A stretch of DNA of 64,000 nt from Haloplanus natans DSM 17983 (GCF_000427685.1 NZ_KE386573.1:1162938-1226937); one strand, 5' to 3'; numbered from the stretch's first letter, positions 40,979 to 50,067 are shown. Notes: generated by a model from the letters alone, not told the origin. Made by a program: numbers and translations.

Positions 40979-41932
40979 ATGATCGATCAGCTTTCCCGCG
41001 TTGTCGCGGGCTACGCCGCCGACATCGGGGGAGTCCTCCGAGCCGGGCGATGGCCCTCGAACTTCCCGGCGGTGTTCATGTACCACCATGCCGGATCAAA
41101 AGAAGGGAACGTCGGCCCGGAGGCGTACACAGTCTCGCCGACTCAACTCGCAGCCGATCTCGAACGGCTGACGACACATGCGACGGTCGTGCCGATGGAT
41201 CGATTGATCGACTGGCTCACTGGGGACGCGACACTCCCACCCGACGCGGTCGTGGTGACGTTCGACGACGGCTATCGCGATGTCGATTCGACGGTCGTCC
41301 CGCTTCTCGAACGATTCGAGACTCCGGCGACGGTATATGTTTCGACCGGCTGTGTGGCGGACCGCAAATCGCCGTTCGCGTTCCGACTACTGGATGCGCT
41401 TCGGCGGCGCGATCACGTTTCCATCCAACTGGCCGACTCGCGAATCAAGACGGACGTTTCGACGACGGGTGATCTGCAGACCGTCTACGACCGACTGTAC
41501 ACCGCCAGCAAGTGGGCCACCCCGGAGGAGCGATCCCGACTCCTCGACCGCCTCGGCGCGGACGATCCGGAACCGATTCCGATGTTGCGGCCGGAGGAGG
41601 TCGCATCGCTCTCGGCGTCCGAGTTGGTGACCGTTGGATCGCATGGCCATCGGCACGTCCCGCTCGCGGGGTACGACGAGTCGACAGTGCGACGTGACCT
41701 CGAGGAAGCCGACCGGCTGTTGACCGAGTGGACGGGAACGACACCCGACCACTTCTCTTATCCATACGGCTCGGCGGGACCGGCTGTACGGCGCGGCGGG
41801 CCCCGCCGATACGCGAGCGCCGTCGGTACGGACGCCCGGCGCGTCCGCCCCCGTGACTGGCGTCGACCACACGAACTGCCGCGATTCGACGGCGCCGACA
41901 GGGCGTGGCCCGACGACGTTGGCTTAGAGTGA
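40979..41932 (+). CDS. polysaccharide deacetylase (NodB-domain)
   Basis: About 317 residues. The NodB motifs are present: Val-Val-Val-Thr-Phe-Asp-Asp-Gly-Tyr (about 89-97, catalytic Asp and metal Asp), Ser-His-Gly-His-Arg-His (about 221-226, metal His) and Phe-Ser-Tyr-Pro-Tyr-Gly. It would remove N-acetyl groups from an amino sugar of the glycan. The ATG 40979 start is chosen over the in-frame TTG 40910 because it gives the family-like N-terminus with no extra basic leader. An Arg-rich stretch near 279-299 may have diverged. Confidence 0.78.
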   Translation: MIDQLSRVVAGYAADIGGVLRAGRWPSNFPAVFMYHHAGSKEGNVGPEAYTVSPTQLAADLERLTTHATVVPMDRLIDWLTGDATLPPDAVVVTFDDGYRDVDSTVVPLLERFETPATVYVSTGCVADRKSPFAFRLLDALRRRDHVSIQLADSRIKTDVSTTGDLQTVYDRLYTASKWATPEERSRLLDRLGADDPEPIPMLRPEEVASLSASELVTVGSHGHRHVPLAGYDESTVRRDLEEADRLLTEWTGTTPDHFSYPYGSAGPAVRRGGPRRYASAVGTDARRVRPRDWRRPHELPRFDGADRAWPDDVGLE

Positions 41933-41978
41933 GCCTCGACCCTTGGATCTTAGTAGCCACTACGAGTATCCGTCGGCA

Positions 41979-42851
41979 ATGGCAGAATCAATCTCGTCCG
42001 ATCTCCATCTCCACACACTCGCTTCGGACGGCACCGACTCGGTCACTCGCCGGATCGAGCAGGCACGAACCCGTGGCCTCGAGACCATCGCGATCACGGA
42101 TCACGACACGATCACCGACGAGCTGACCGATCGTATCGAACGGCGTGGCGACCTCGGGGTGGTGACGGGAGTCGAGGTTCGGGCGGACTGCTTCGACACC
42201 AAAGTCGAGATTCTCGGCTACTACGTCGATCCGACGGACGAAGCCCTCGGGGAGTTGCTGGCGACCGCCCGGGGATACCGCCGGGAACGCAACGCAACCC
42301 TCGTCGACCGACTTCGGGAGGCGACGGGGTTCGATGCGACCGTCGACGAACTCCGGGCGGAGAGCGACGGAATTCTCGGACGACCGCATCTCGCGCGGCG
42401 CATGGTCGACGAAGGCATCATCGCGTCGGTCGGCGCGGCGTTCGACGAGTACCTCGCAGAGGACGGCGCCTGCTACGTGCCGATGCGGCGGATCCCCGCG
42501 GAGCGTGTCTTGCGAACGATCCGGGAGGCGGGGGGCGTCGCATCGCTGGCCCACCCGGGTCGCATCGCCGCCCCGGGGGAGACGGTTGCGGAGATGGTCG
42601 AGGAGTTGGCCGCACACGGACTCGACGGGATCGAGGTACCGTACCCCTACGGCGAGGCCGACGACCGATACGCCGATATCGGCGTCGCGGACGCGGCTCG
42701 GCTGGCCGAGACGCACGGTCTCGTCGAAACCGGCGGATCGGACTGTCACGGCAGCGGGTCCGGGAAGTTTCGGATCGGCAGCGTCGGGCTCGATTCGGCG
42801 TCGTTGGCCACGGTCGAACGACTGGCGGACGACCGCTGGCCGCTTCCGTAG
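41979..42851 (+). CDS. PHP-domain phosphoesterase (YciV/RNase AM-like)
   Basis: A 290-residue PHP enzyme, larger than the one at 31463. Metal motifs: Asp-Leu-His-Leu-His-Thr (about 8-13), Ile-Thr-Asp-His-Asp-Thr (about 39-44), Gly-Val-Glu-Val (about 66) and Gly-Ser-Asp-Cys-His-Gly (about 253-258), plus His-Pro-Gly near 195. YciV-type relatives cleave 3-phosphates of nucleotides or short RNA. Its link to the glycan genes is only positional. ATG 41979 is about 28 nt after a TATA-like CTTAGTAG. Confidence 0.75.
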   Translation: MAESISSDLHLHTLASDGTDSVTRRIEQARTRGLETIAITDHDTITDELTDRIERRGDLGVVTGVEVRADCFDTKVEILGYYVDPTDEALGELLATARGYRRERNATLVDRLREATGFDATVDELRAESDGILGRPHLARRMVDEGIIASVGAAFDEYLAEDGACYVPMRRIPAERVLRTIREAGGVASLAHPGRIAAPGETVAEMVEELAAHGLDGIEVPYPYGEADDRYADIGVADAARLAETHGLVETGGSDCHGSGSGKFRIGSVGLDSASLATVERLADDRWPLP

Positions 42852-42899
42852 TTCGACTCCGGTCCTTTATCAACGAGCCGTCGCGTACGGCCGGTATCG

Positions 42900-44018
42900 A
42901 TGGTCCACGTCTGTTTCGTCTCGCCGAAGATTCACAACTTCCTCGGGACCGGGGAGGAAACGGGCGCCGGCGGCGCCGAACGCCAGCAGTACCTCCTCGC
43001 CTGCGCGCTCCGTGACCGTGGCCACGACGTCTCCCTGCTCACCCGCAACTACGACGACGGTGCACGGTACGAACGCCGCGATGGCCTCGGCGTCTGGAAG
43101 TGGATTCCGGACGTTCGCGGCGTCACCGGGGCACCGTTGAAAACGTCGGCCGTCTGGTACGCTCTCGCCCGCATCGACGCCGACGTGTACTACGTCCGCG
43201 GCAACGACTTCCTCTGTATGGCTGTGGCGAACTACTGTCGGCTCACGGACGCGGCGTTCGTCTACGCCGTCTCCAGTGACGCGGACGTAGAGCCGTCGTA
43301 TCTCGCCGACTACCACCCGCTTCGGCGGCAACTCTACGTCGAGTCGATCCGGTCGGCCGACGCCGTGGCGGCACAGACCCATCACCAGCAGCGGATACTC
43401 GCGGAGGCCCACGGTATCGACTCGACGATACTCGCGAACGGGTACGACCTCCCCGACGAGGCCGACGTACCCTCCCACGAGGACCGCGAATTCGTCCTGT
43501 GGGTGGGTCGGATCGCCCGCGAGCAGAAACGGCCCGAACTGTTCCTCGACTTGGCGCGAGCCCTCCCGGAGGTGCAGTTCGTCATGGTCGGCCCGCCCAA
43601 CGACGACGAGGAGGCGTACTTCGAGGAGGTTCGTACGAAAGCGGCCGACATCGACAATCTTCGCTTCGAGGGATTCGTCGAGCCGTCGGCCATCGACGAG
43701 TACTACCGACGCGCCATCGCCCTCGTCAACACCTCGACGTACGAGGGGCTCCCGAACGTCTTTCTGGAGGCGTGGCGCTACGCGACGCCGGTCGTCTCGC
43801 TCGACTACGACCTCGACGGCGACCTGCGGACGGAGCCGATCGGCCGTCACTCGGGATCGATGGACGCGCTCGTTGCGGACGTGGCGTCACTGGTCGACGA
43901 CGTCGAGTGCCGGGCCGACCTCGGGTGGAGCGGGCGGGACTATCTGGACCGCAACTACTCCATGCGCCGGCTGGTCGAGCGATACGAGGAACTGTTCGCG
44001 GGTGTTCACGAGGGCTGA
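42900..44018 (+). CDS. family 4 glycosyltransferase
   Basis: A 372-residue GT-B enzyme. The N-domain has Gly-Ala-Gly-Gly-Ala-Glu-Arg-Gln (about 22-29), and the C-domain begins with Leu-Trp-Val-Gly-Arg-Ile-Ala-Arg-Glu-Gln-Lys-Arg-Pro (about 200). It contains the GT4 signature Asn-Thr-Ser-Thr-Tyr-Glu-Gly-Leu-Pro-Asn-Val-Phe-Leu-Glu-Ala (about 277-291). No membrane helix. Donor and acceptor cannot be read. It faces the next GT4 gene tail to tail, 20 nt apart. Confidence 0.85.
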   Translation: MVHVCFVSPKIHNFLGTGEETGAGGAERQQYLLACALRDRGHDVSLLTRNYDDGARYERRDGLGVWKWIPDVRGVTGAPLKTSAVWYALARIDADVYYVRGNDFLCMAVANYCRLTDAAFVYAVSSDADVEPSYLADYHPLRRQLYVESIRSADAVAAQTHHQQRILAEAHGIDSTILANGYDLPDEADVPSHEDREFVLWVGRIAREQKRPELFLDLARALPEVQFVMVGPPNDDEEAYFEEVRTKAADIDNLRFEGFVEPSAIDEYYRRAIALVNTSTYEGLPNVFLEAWRYATPVVSLDYDLDGDLRTEPIGRHSGSMDALVADVASLVDDVECRADLGWSGRDYLDRNYSMRRLVERYEELFAGVHEG

Positions 44019-44038
44019 CTCCGATCGTCGGGGCGTCG

Positions 44039-45253
44039 TCACTCCCCGCCCGTGTACAACCGTTCGAGCCGCTCGGTCACCGTGTCGACGGAGTGGACCT
44101 CCTCGACGTACCGCCGTCCGTTCCGGCCCATCTCGCTCCAGAGTTCCGGGTGATCGAAGAGCGTCCGTAGTTTTCGGGCGAGCGCGTCCACGTCGCGTTC
44201 GGGGGCGAGGAGACCGCTCCGTCCGTCGGCGACGATTTCCGGGATTCCGGAGTGGTAGGTCGAAACGATGGGCAGTCCACGGGCCTGTGCTTCGAGGAGT
44301 ACCGTGGGCGTTCCCTCCTCGTCACCGCTTCGAGCCGTGACGCTCGGTAGGAGGAAGACGTCGCCCTCCGCGAGGAGCTCACTCACCGCCGTTTGCTCGA
44401 CCCACCCGAGGAGTTCGACCTGCTCGCCGAGACCACGCGCCCGAATCCGCTCTTCTAAGTCCGACCGAAGATCACCGTCGCCGGCAATCCGGTAGCGCAC
44501 GTCGTACTCATCGGCGAGTTGGGCGACGGCGTCGATCGCGTACGCGAGCCCCTTCTTCTCGACGAGTCGAGCGACCGAGACGAGTTCGATCCGGTCGTCC
44601 GTCTCCCCCATCCGTTCGGAGAAGGTGAACGTCGAGGTGTCGACACAGAGCGGGATCTTGGTCGTCTTCGACGGCGGACAGCCCGCATCTTCGACCTTCT
44701 CGCGCATGTCCTCGCTGAGGACTGTCACCGCGTCGGCGGCGTCGAAGAGGGGCCCGTACCGCCGCGGATGTTTGCCGAGCGCTTCCTTGACGTCGTAGCC
44801 ATAAAACGAGACGATGAAGGGAGCGTCGGTCCGCTCGGCGAGAAATCGGAATCCGTTCCCGATCGGGCCGAAATGTGCGTGGATGGCGTCGTAGCCGTCG
44901 AGACGGTCGAGGAGCGGCGACGCGACGGGGCGGAAGGCGTCGGTCAGCCGAACCGCATCCCGTCGGTGGGAGAGGACCCGACCGAGCTGTGCCGGATCAC
45001 GGACGACGTCGACCAGGGCCCGGTAGGCAATTGGCGGGGCGACCCGGAGCCAATCGGCGCCCTCGACGGAGAGATACGTGGTTCGGTCGAGGAGGTCGTA
45101 GTCGGCGATTCGTGCGTGTGTTAGATCCTCGTCGGTTCGCTGTATCGCGTATATATCCACGCTGTGACCGTCGTCGACGAGACCGGTGATCTGGTTGAGC
45201 AGGAACGTCTCCGACAGTTTCGGGAAGGCGTTGACCAGAAACGCGACACGCAT
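44039..45253 (-). CDS. family 4 glycosyltransferase (AmsK/WcaL-like)
   Basis: A 404-residue GT-B enzyme. It begins Met-Arg-Val-Ala-Phe-Leu-Val-Asn-Ala-Phe-Pro-Lys-Leu-Ser-Glu-Thr-Phe, a start typical of colanic-acid type transferases. Later it has Ser-Val-Ala-Arg-Leu-Val-Glu-Lys-Lys-Gly-Leu and Glu-Gly-Thr-Pro-Thr-Val-Leu-Leu-Glu-Ala. ATG 45253 is chosen because this start is conserved; 20 upstream in-frame residues are basic and overlap the divergent promoter. It is divergent from the epimerase at 45342. Confidence 0.83.
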   Translation of the reverse strand: MRVAFLVNAFPKLSETFLLNQITGLVDDGHSVDIYAIQRTDEDLTHARIADYDLLDRTTYLSVEGADWLRVAPPIAYRALVDVVRDPAQLGRVLSHRRDAVRLTDAFRPVASPLLDRLDGYDAIHAHFGPIGNGFRFLAERTDAPFIVSFYGYDVKEALGKHPRRYGPLFDAADAVTVLSEDMREKVEDAGCPPSKTTKIPLCVDTSTFTFSERMGETDDRIELVSVARLVEKKGLAYAIDAVAQLADEYDVRYRIAGDGDLRSDLEERIRARGLGEQVELLGWVEQTAVSELLAEGDVFLLPSVTARSGDEEGTPTVLLEAQARGLPIVSTYHSGIPEIVADGRSGLLAPERDVDALARKLRTLFDHPELWSEMGRNGRRYVEEVHSVDTVTERLERLYTGGE

Positions 45254-45341
45254 CGTTTCCGGGTCGGCGTGCGCCCTCAAATGCGTTGCTGTCCGCTTTC
45301 GATTGGGAAGCATTTTGGTGTGGCCTCCGCAGAACTATGCT

Positions 45342-46280
45342 ATGACAGCCAAGTCAGTCCTCGTCACCGGTGCCAGCGGGATGATCGGAACGGCGCTGAT
45401 CGAGCGGCTACACGGCGACGGCTACGACGTCACCGGCGTCGACATCGAACCGAACCGGTGGAGCGATGTCGTCTCGGATCTCACGGTTCGTGCCGACCTC
45501 CTCGACGACGCCGTTGGCGACGCTCTCCCGACGGATATCGACATTCTCGTCCACCTCGCGGCTAACGCGCGCGTCCATCGACTCGTGAAGAATCCCCGGC
45601 GGGCACGCGACAACTTCGAGATGACATTCAACGTCCTCGAGTACGCCCGGCAGTCCGGCGTCTCACGAGTGATCTTCGGTAGCAGTCGCGAGGTGTACGG
45701 AAACAAAGGGAAGATCGTCTACAGCGAGGAGGACACGTACGTCGACGAGTGTGAGAGCCCCTACACTGCAAGCAAGGTCGGCGGGGAGGCGATGCTGAAG
45801 GCGTACGAACAGTGTTACGATCTGGAGGCGTCTATCCTGCGGTTCTCGAACGTCTACGGCCGGTTCGACGTTTCGGACCGCGTGCTCCCGCTGTTCATCG
45901 CGCAGGCACACGACGGGCAGGATCTGACCGTCTACGGCGACGACAAGGTGCTCGATTTCACGTATCTCGACGACTGCGTCGAGGGAATCGTCCGCGTCAT
46001 CGAGAAGTTCCACAAGGCGAAGGGGACGACGTTCAACATCGCCTCCGGCGAGGGAACCTCACTGATCGAACTCGCCGAGGAGATCGCCCGCCGAGTCGAC
46101 ACCGATGTCGACATCCACGTCGAACCGAACCGAACGGGCGAGGTCGGTCGCTACGTGGCCGATATCTCGAAGGCCAATAAGGTACTGAACTACGACCCCG
46201 TGTACTCCTTCGACGAGGGACTCGACGCGGCCGTCGACTGGTACACCGGGAATCCGCGTTTCTTCGACGAGATTCGCTGA
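45342..46280 (+). CDS. NAD-dependent nucleotide-sugar epimerase
   Basis: A 312-residue GalE-type SDR: Thr-Gly-Ala-Ser-Gly-Met-Ile-Gly near 9-16, Phe-Gly-Ser-Ser-Arg-Glu-Val-Tyr-Gly near 113, catalytic Tyr-Thr-Ala-Ser-Lys near 141-145 and Phe-Ser-Asn-Val-Tyr-Gly near 172. The C-terminus has Leu-Asp-Phe-Thr-Tyr-Leu-Asp-Asp-Cys, the usual substrate-binding helix. It would interconvert UDP-sugars for the glycan. ATG 45342 lies 88 bp from the divergent GT4 start. Confidence 0.83.
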   Translation: MTAKSVLVTGASGMIGTALIERLHGDGYDVTGVDIEPNRWSDVVSDLTVRADLLDDAVGDALPTDIDILVHLAANARVHRLVKNPRRARDNFEMTFNVLEYARQSGVSRVIFGSSREVYGNKGKIVYSEEDTYVDECESPYTASKVGGEAMLKAYEQCYDLEASILRFSNVYGRFDVSDRVLPLFIAQAHDGQDLTVYGDDKVLDFTYLDDCVEGIVRVIEKFHKAKGTTFNIASGEGTSLIELAEEIARRVDTDVDIHVEPNRTGEVGRYVADISKANKVLNYDPVYSFDEGLDAAVDWYTGNPRFFDEIR

Positions 46281-46293
46281 ACGCTTCCTCAAA

Positions 46294-46301
46294 GTATTTA
46301 T
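46294..46301 (+). promoter_or_regulatory. TATA box of the aglF-like gene
   Basis: GTATTTAT lies 24-31 nt before ATG 46325, the standard leaderless spacing. Confidence 0.6.
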
Positions 46302-46324
46302 CTCGCACCGGAGTAGCTTGCTCC

Positions 46325-47047
46325 ATGCAGGCAGTCGTACTCGCCGCCGGCGAGGGGACCCGCCTCCGCCCGCTCACCGAGGACAAACCGAAAGGGATGG
46401 TCGAAGTCGCCGGGAAACCCATTCTCACGCACTGCTTCGAACAGCTCGTCGACCTCGGCGCCGAGGAACTCGTCGTCGTCGTCGGCTACCGCAAACAGGA
46501 CATCATCAGCCACTACGGCGACGAGTACGAGGGCGTTCCGATCACCTACACCCACCAGCGCGAGCAGAAGGGGTTGGCCCACGCCCTCCTCACCGTCGAG
46601 GAACACGTCGACGACGACTTCATGCTGATGCTCGGGGACAACGTCTTCCGCGCGAACCTCGGCGACGTGGTGAACCGCCAGCGCGAGGACCGCGCCGACG
46701 CGGCCTTCCTCGTCGAGGAGGTGCCGTGGGAGGAGGCCTCCCGCTACGGCGTCTGCGTCACCAACGACTACGGCGAGATCACGGAGGTGGTCGAGAAGCC
46801 GGACGACCCACCTTCGAACCTCGTGATGACCGGCTTCTACACGTTCACGCCCGCTATCTTCCACGCCTGCGAACTCGTCCAACCCTCCAACCGCGGCGAG
46901 TACGAGATCAGCGAGGCCATCGACCTGCTCATCCGGTCGGGGCGGACCATCGACGCCATCGGCATCGAGGGCTGGCGGATCGACATTGGCTACCCCGAGG
47001 ACCGCGAGGAGGCCGAGCGGCGGATCGAAGACGAACGTGACGGGTAG
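46325..47047 (+). CDS. aglF: AglF-like sugar-1-phosphate nucleotidyltransferase
   Basis: A 240-residue nucleotidyltransferase that activates glucose-1-phosphate to a UDP- or dTDP-sugar. The N-terminal Leu-Ala-Ala-Gly-Glu-Gly-Thr-Arg-Leu-Arg-Pro-Leu-Thr is at 6-18, with Lys-Pro-Lys-Gly-Met after it. The metal site Met-Leu-Gly-Asp-Asn is near 102 and Glu-Lys-Pro near 160. Length and context match AglF of Haloferax, which makes UDP-glucose for its N-glycan. Nucleotide specificity is not proven. Confidence 0.72.
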   Translation: MQAVVLAAGEGTRLRPLTEDKPKGMVEVAGKPILTHCFEQLVDLGAEELVVVVGYRKQDIISHYGDEYEGVPITYTHQREQKGLAHALLTVEEHVDDDFMLMLGDNVFRANLGDVVNRQREDRADAAFLVEEVPWEEASRYGVCVTNDYGEITEVVEKPDDPPSNLVMTGFYTFTPAIFHACELVQPSNRGEYEISEAIDLLIRSGRTIDAIGIEGWRIDIGYPEDREEAERRIEDERDG

Positions 47048-47065
47048 TCGCCCCGCCCACGAAGT

Positions 47066-47073
47066 GTTTTTAC
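47066..47073 (+). promoter_or_regulatory. TATA box of the vapBC pair
   Basis: GTTTTTAC lies 24-31 nt before ATG 47097; a run of ACAC repeats follows it. Confidence 0.5.
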
Positions 47074-47096
47074 ACACACAACACACACAGTATAGT

Positions 47097-47321
47097 ATGG
47101 GCAGCAAGAACATCTCGATCCCGGAGGACGTCTACGAGAAGCTCCGCGAGGAGCGACGGGGCGACGAGAGCTTCGGGGAGACCATCGACCGCCTGCTCGG
47201 TCGCCGCCCGCTGTCCGAGTTCTGGGGGGATTGGAGCGGGGACACGACGGCGCGTGCGCGAAACGCCATCGAGGCGGGACGCGAGCGGAACGCCGACCGA
47301 CTCGACCGGCTGTACGACTGA
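47097..47321 (+). CDS. vapB: VapB-type antitoxin
   Basis: A 74-residue protein with a ribbon-helix-helix-like N-terminus (Ser-Lys-Asn-Ile-Ser-Ile-Pro-Glu-Asp-Val-Tyr-Glu-Lys-Leu) and a charged helical C-terminal tail that would wrap the toxin. Its TGA overlaps the toxin ATG by 1 nt, the usual layout of a VapBC pair. It would bind its own promoter (TATA at 47066) and neutralise VapC. Confidence 0.82.
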   Translation: MGSKNISIPEDVYEKLREERRGDESFGETIDRLLGRRPLSEFWGDWSGDTTARARNAIEAGRERNADRLDRLYD

Positions 47322-47707
47322 TGGCCTGTCTCGACACCTCCTTTCTGATCGACGTACTGGACGGCAACGAGGCGGCCCGCGAGACGATGGCCGACCTCGA
47401 CGAGCGTGACGAGCGCCACGCGGTTGCGCCGGTCACCGCGGCGGAACTGTGGATCGGCGCGAACCTCGGATCGGCTCGGGAGTTTCGACGAACCGAGGAA
47501 CTCGTGGAGTCGTTGCTCTGGCTCGAATTCGACCGCAACTGTGCCCGGCGCACCGGGCGGTTACAGGCGGAACTGATGGAGGCGGGCGCTCCACTCGGGT
47601 TCAACGACTGTGTGATCGCCGCGACGGCCCTCGAGTACGGACGGGAACTCGTCACCGGCGACGCCGACTTCGAGGCTGTCCCCGACCTTCGGGTGTCGAC
47701 GTACTGA
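47321..47707 (+). CDS. vapC: VapC-type PIN-domain toxin
   Basis: A 128-residue PIN ribonuclease. All acidic active-site positions are present: Asp5, Glu42, Asp96 and Asp114/Asp116 in the motifs Leu-Asp-Thr-Ser-Phe-Leu-Ile, Ala-Ala-Glu-Leu, Phe-Asn-Asp-Cys and Thr-Gly-Asp-Ala-Asp-Phe. It would cleave tRNA or rRNA when free of VapB. It lies inside the glycosylation island, facing the AglG-like gene tail to tail. Confidence 0.85.
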   Translation: MACLDTSFLIDVLDGNEAARETMADLDERDERHAVAPVTAAELWIGANLGSAREFRRTEELVESLLWLEFDRNCARRTGRLQAELMEAGAPLGFNDCVIAATALEYGRELVTGDADFEAVPDLRVSTY

Positions 47708-47708
47708 C

Positions 47709-48656
47709 CTACCCCTCGACCGTCTCCACCTTCTCCAGCAACCCAGGCGTCGCCAGCGCGTACAGATACCCCAGCCCAACCGCCCCGGTGAACACGAGGA
47801 TGGTCAGTACCTGCAACACCGCCGCTACGGACGGCTTCGTCACACAGCCTTTCACCCGCCGTGGCACCCGATCCAGAAGCAGGTAGCGGAGGTAGTCGGT
47901 CTCCTCGCCGTCCTCGTCGGGATACAGCAACTCCATTACCCGCTTCGAGTAGCCCTGCCAAAAGGATCGAAAGACGAGCCAGGTGAACTCCCCCCGATAA
48001 TCGAACAGCTTGTGATCCACCACCGCGTCGTCGGTGTAGATCACGCCCTTCCCCGTCAGCTCCCGAATCCGAATGCAGACGGGGGCCTCGTGGGCCTGGA
48101 TGTGTTTGTCGCCGCGGCGGCCGGTGTGGGTGTCGTAGCCGCCGGCCTCCAGAAACACGTCGCGCCGGAAGGAGATGTTCGACCCGTAGCCGTTGCGGAT
48201 TTCCTCGCCGTCGTCCGCGAAGCCGGGTTCGACGCAGCCGACGAGCCAGTAGAACTCCTCGGGGAAGAACTTCGGTCGCTCCGTCTGCCAGTCGGGGCGC
48301 ACGTCGCCGGCGACGGCGACGGCGTCGGTTTCCTCGTACACTGCGACGAGGTTCTCGATCCAATCGTCGTGCGCGACGGCGTCGTCGTCGATCATCGCCA
48401 CCACCTCGCCGCTGGCGAGTTCGGCGCCTTTCGTCCGCGAGTAGGAGATGCCGCGGTTCTCCTCGTTGTCGTGGCAGACGACGGGTTCGAGTCCACCGAA
48501 GTCTTCCTGGACCCGTTCGTAGACCTCGTCGTTGCCGTCGACGACGAGGACGACCTCTAGGGGGTCGTACGTCTGTGCGAGCGCGCTCTCGACGGCTTCG
48601 GTGAACGCGTCGTACCGATCCATCGCGTACGTACAGACGACGACCGACACCTGCAT
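47709..48656 (-). CDS. aglG: AglG-like dolichol-phosphate-glycan glucuronosyltransferase
   Basis: A 315-residue GT2 enzyme that probably adds the second sugar to the lipid-linked chain. It starts Met-Gln-Val-Ser-Val-Val-Val-Cys-Thr-Tyr and has Gly-Ile-Ser-Tyr-Ser-Arg-Thr-Lys-Gly and Met-Ile-Asp-Asp-Asp-Ala (DxD, about 88-93). The AglG-like Phe-Pro-Glu-Glu-Phe-Tyr-Trp-Leu-Val-Gly is near 131-140. One C-terminal membrane helix is at about 280-303. AglG of Haloferax is a glucuronosyltransferase acting on the AglJ product. ATG 48656 is chosen from the TATA box (GCTTATTC, minus strand, 48681-48690). Confidence 0.75.
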   Translation of the reverse strand: MQVSVVVCTYAMDRYDAFTEAVESALAQTYDPLEVVLVVDGNDEVYERVQEDFGGLEPVVCHDNEENRGISYSRTKGAELASGEVVAMIDDDAVAHDDWIENLVAVYEETDAVAVAGDVRPDWQTERPKFFPEEFYWLVGCVEPGFADDGEEIRNGYGSNISFRRDVFLEAGGYDTHTGRRGDKHIQAHEAPVCIRIRELTGKGVIYTDDAVVDHKLFDYRGEFTWLVFRSFWQGYSKRVMELLYPDEDGEETDYLRYLLLDRVPRRVKGCVTKPSVAAVLQVLTILVFTGAVGLGYLYALATPGLLEKVETVEG

Positions 48657-48754
48657 CGGTCCGACGTTCCGCCGAGGCGCGAATAAGCGTTTTCGTTGGC
48701 GTTCGGGACGCGTGCCGTCGTCCTCGGAACGCTGGAAAACCGTTCCGGCCACCG

Positions 48755-48900
48755 GTGACATCCTCCTCCCGGTAAACGGCGAGGCTTCCCGTCCCGCATT
48801 TGGGATATTTGCCGGTCTACGACACAACCTGTTCTCTCGTATGAAACATCCCGCTCTCGCGGTCGAACAAGTATGTCGATGGCTGTGCCACGCAGCCGTT
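48755..48900 (-). ncRNA. probable omega RNA (sotRNA) of TnpB-1
   Basis: TnpB guide RNAs arise from the 3' end of tnpB and the right end of the element. Here the minus strand forms a hairpin (CCTC-g-CCG / CGG-g-GAGG, 48765-48785) at the end of the element, and GGAGGATGTCAC marks the probable junction with the guide. Similar sense-overlapping RNAs are known from IS1341-type genes of Halobacterium. Confidence 0.4.
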
Positions 48901-50067
48901 ACTCCTATTCTCACCGTGAGGACTCGGAGTTATCTTCTGACGCATATTCTCCGCGCCGTTACAATCCGCGTTCCCGACTAACCCACACGACGAACAGACG
49001 TACAAGCCCCGCTCGACACGGTTCGACTTCGTGTCGTCACCACACTTCGAGCAGGTTTTCGACGTATCCCACTCGTTTTCCTTCAGTACCTTGACGCCAC
49101 GTTCTTCGCCTTTGTATTCGAGGTACTGGTAGAGACGGTTGAACGCCCACGAGTGCAGCTTCTTGTTACCAGTCTTACCCCAATCTGACTCACGCACGTC
49201 TTCAGGCCAGCTCACGGCGAGCGTGCCAACCCCGCGTTCGACACATTCTGTGATGATGGCGTCTGTCAGAGCGTGGTAGAAGTGAGTTTCACGATCTGCG
49301 AGTTTTTGACGTGCCCACATCGACTGCTCTGACGGCCCATTCTTTCCTTCGGTGTCGTACTCAGTACGTGTGAAGTAGTGTTTGTCTTCTTTGAGCGAGT
49401 TACCGGGGTACAGCACGTATTCGTCGGGGAACGCGACCGTGGCGATATTTGTGATGCCGAGGTCGATTCCTGCGACGCCGTCACCAGCCGAATCTGCTGT
49501 TTCGAGTTCGACTTTACAGACGAAGTGGAGTTCCCATTTCCCACCAGTCCAGACTGCCCGAACGTTCTGTACACTGTTGACTTCTGAGAGTGTAACATCC
49601 GGGCGAGTCTGGTACTCACACAAGAGAAAGTCTGAACGACCGTTTTTCAGGTTCTTGCCCTTCGAAAGTCGGACACGATTGTTTTCGGGGTCGTGCTTGA
49701 ACCCATCTTCTTTGAACGTGACCGTGGAACGTGGTCGGGTGTCACCGTGTTTGCGGTAGCCGGGCGGATTCGCCTCATCAGACTTGTGTCGCAGATCGAA
49801 CCACGTCTGGAAAGCGCCAGAAAGTTCTTCAATGACTTTCTGACTTGACTGTGCGTTCAAGTCTTTCCAGCACGGCTGGTTCTTCATGTACGATTTCAGC
49901 GTTCCTGCATCTGGAATTTCGCCAGTTGCGTCCCAGATACGGTCAGCTGTCCATCGTGCGACGTTCCAGATCTTTGAGGCGGAGTCTCCGAGCGAATCAA
50001 GGCCACCGCAGACCTGCTGGTGGTTCTGGATGGAACCAACGTAGGTGCGCGTGACCTTAATCGCCAT
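48817..50067 (-). CDS. tnpB: RNA-guided DNA endonuclease TnpB (IS1341-type)
   Basis: A 416-residue TnpB. RuvC residues are present: Asp202 in Gly-Ile-Asp-Leu-Gly-Ile-Thr, Glu289 in Trp-Pro-Glu-Asp-Val-Arg-Glu, and Asp368 in Asn-Ala-Asp-Cys-Asn-Gly-Ala-Glu-Asn. A Cys4 zinc ribbon (Cys-Ser-Lys-Cys-Gly near 339 and Cys-Ser-Ser-Cys-Gly near 358) precedes the last Asp. With an omega RNA it would cut DNA next to a short motif, preserving the element. Its GC content is lower than its neighbours'. It is clearly a different branch from the TnpB at 57256. The promoter (AATATAC, 50101-50107) gives a short leader. Confidence 0.9.
   Translation of the reverse strand: MAIKVTRTYVGSIQNHQQVCGGLDSLGDSASKIWNVARWTADRIWDATGEIPDAGTLKSYMKNQPCWKDLNAQSSQKVIEELSGAFQTWFDLRHKSDEANPPGYRKHGDTRPRSTVTFKEDGFKHDPENNRVRLSKGKNLKNGRSDFLLCEYQTRPDVTLSEVNSVQNVRAVWTGGKWELHFVCKVELETADSAGDGVAGIDLGITNIATVAFPDEYVLYPGNSLKEDKHYFTRTEYDTEGKNGPSEQSMWARQKLADRETHFYHALTDAIITECVERGVGTLAVSWPEDVRESDWGKTGNKKLHSWAFNRLYQYLEYKGEERGVKVLKENEWDTSKTCSKCGDDTKSNRVERGLYVCSSCGLVGNADCNGAENMRQKITPSPHGENRSNGCVAQPSTYLFDRESGMFHTREQVVS

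Noticed and set aside
47066-47090. ACAC repeats in the vapBC leader as a possible CRISPR or simple repeat.
   Set aside because: Too short, no regular spacers; only a low-complexity leader.
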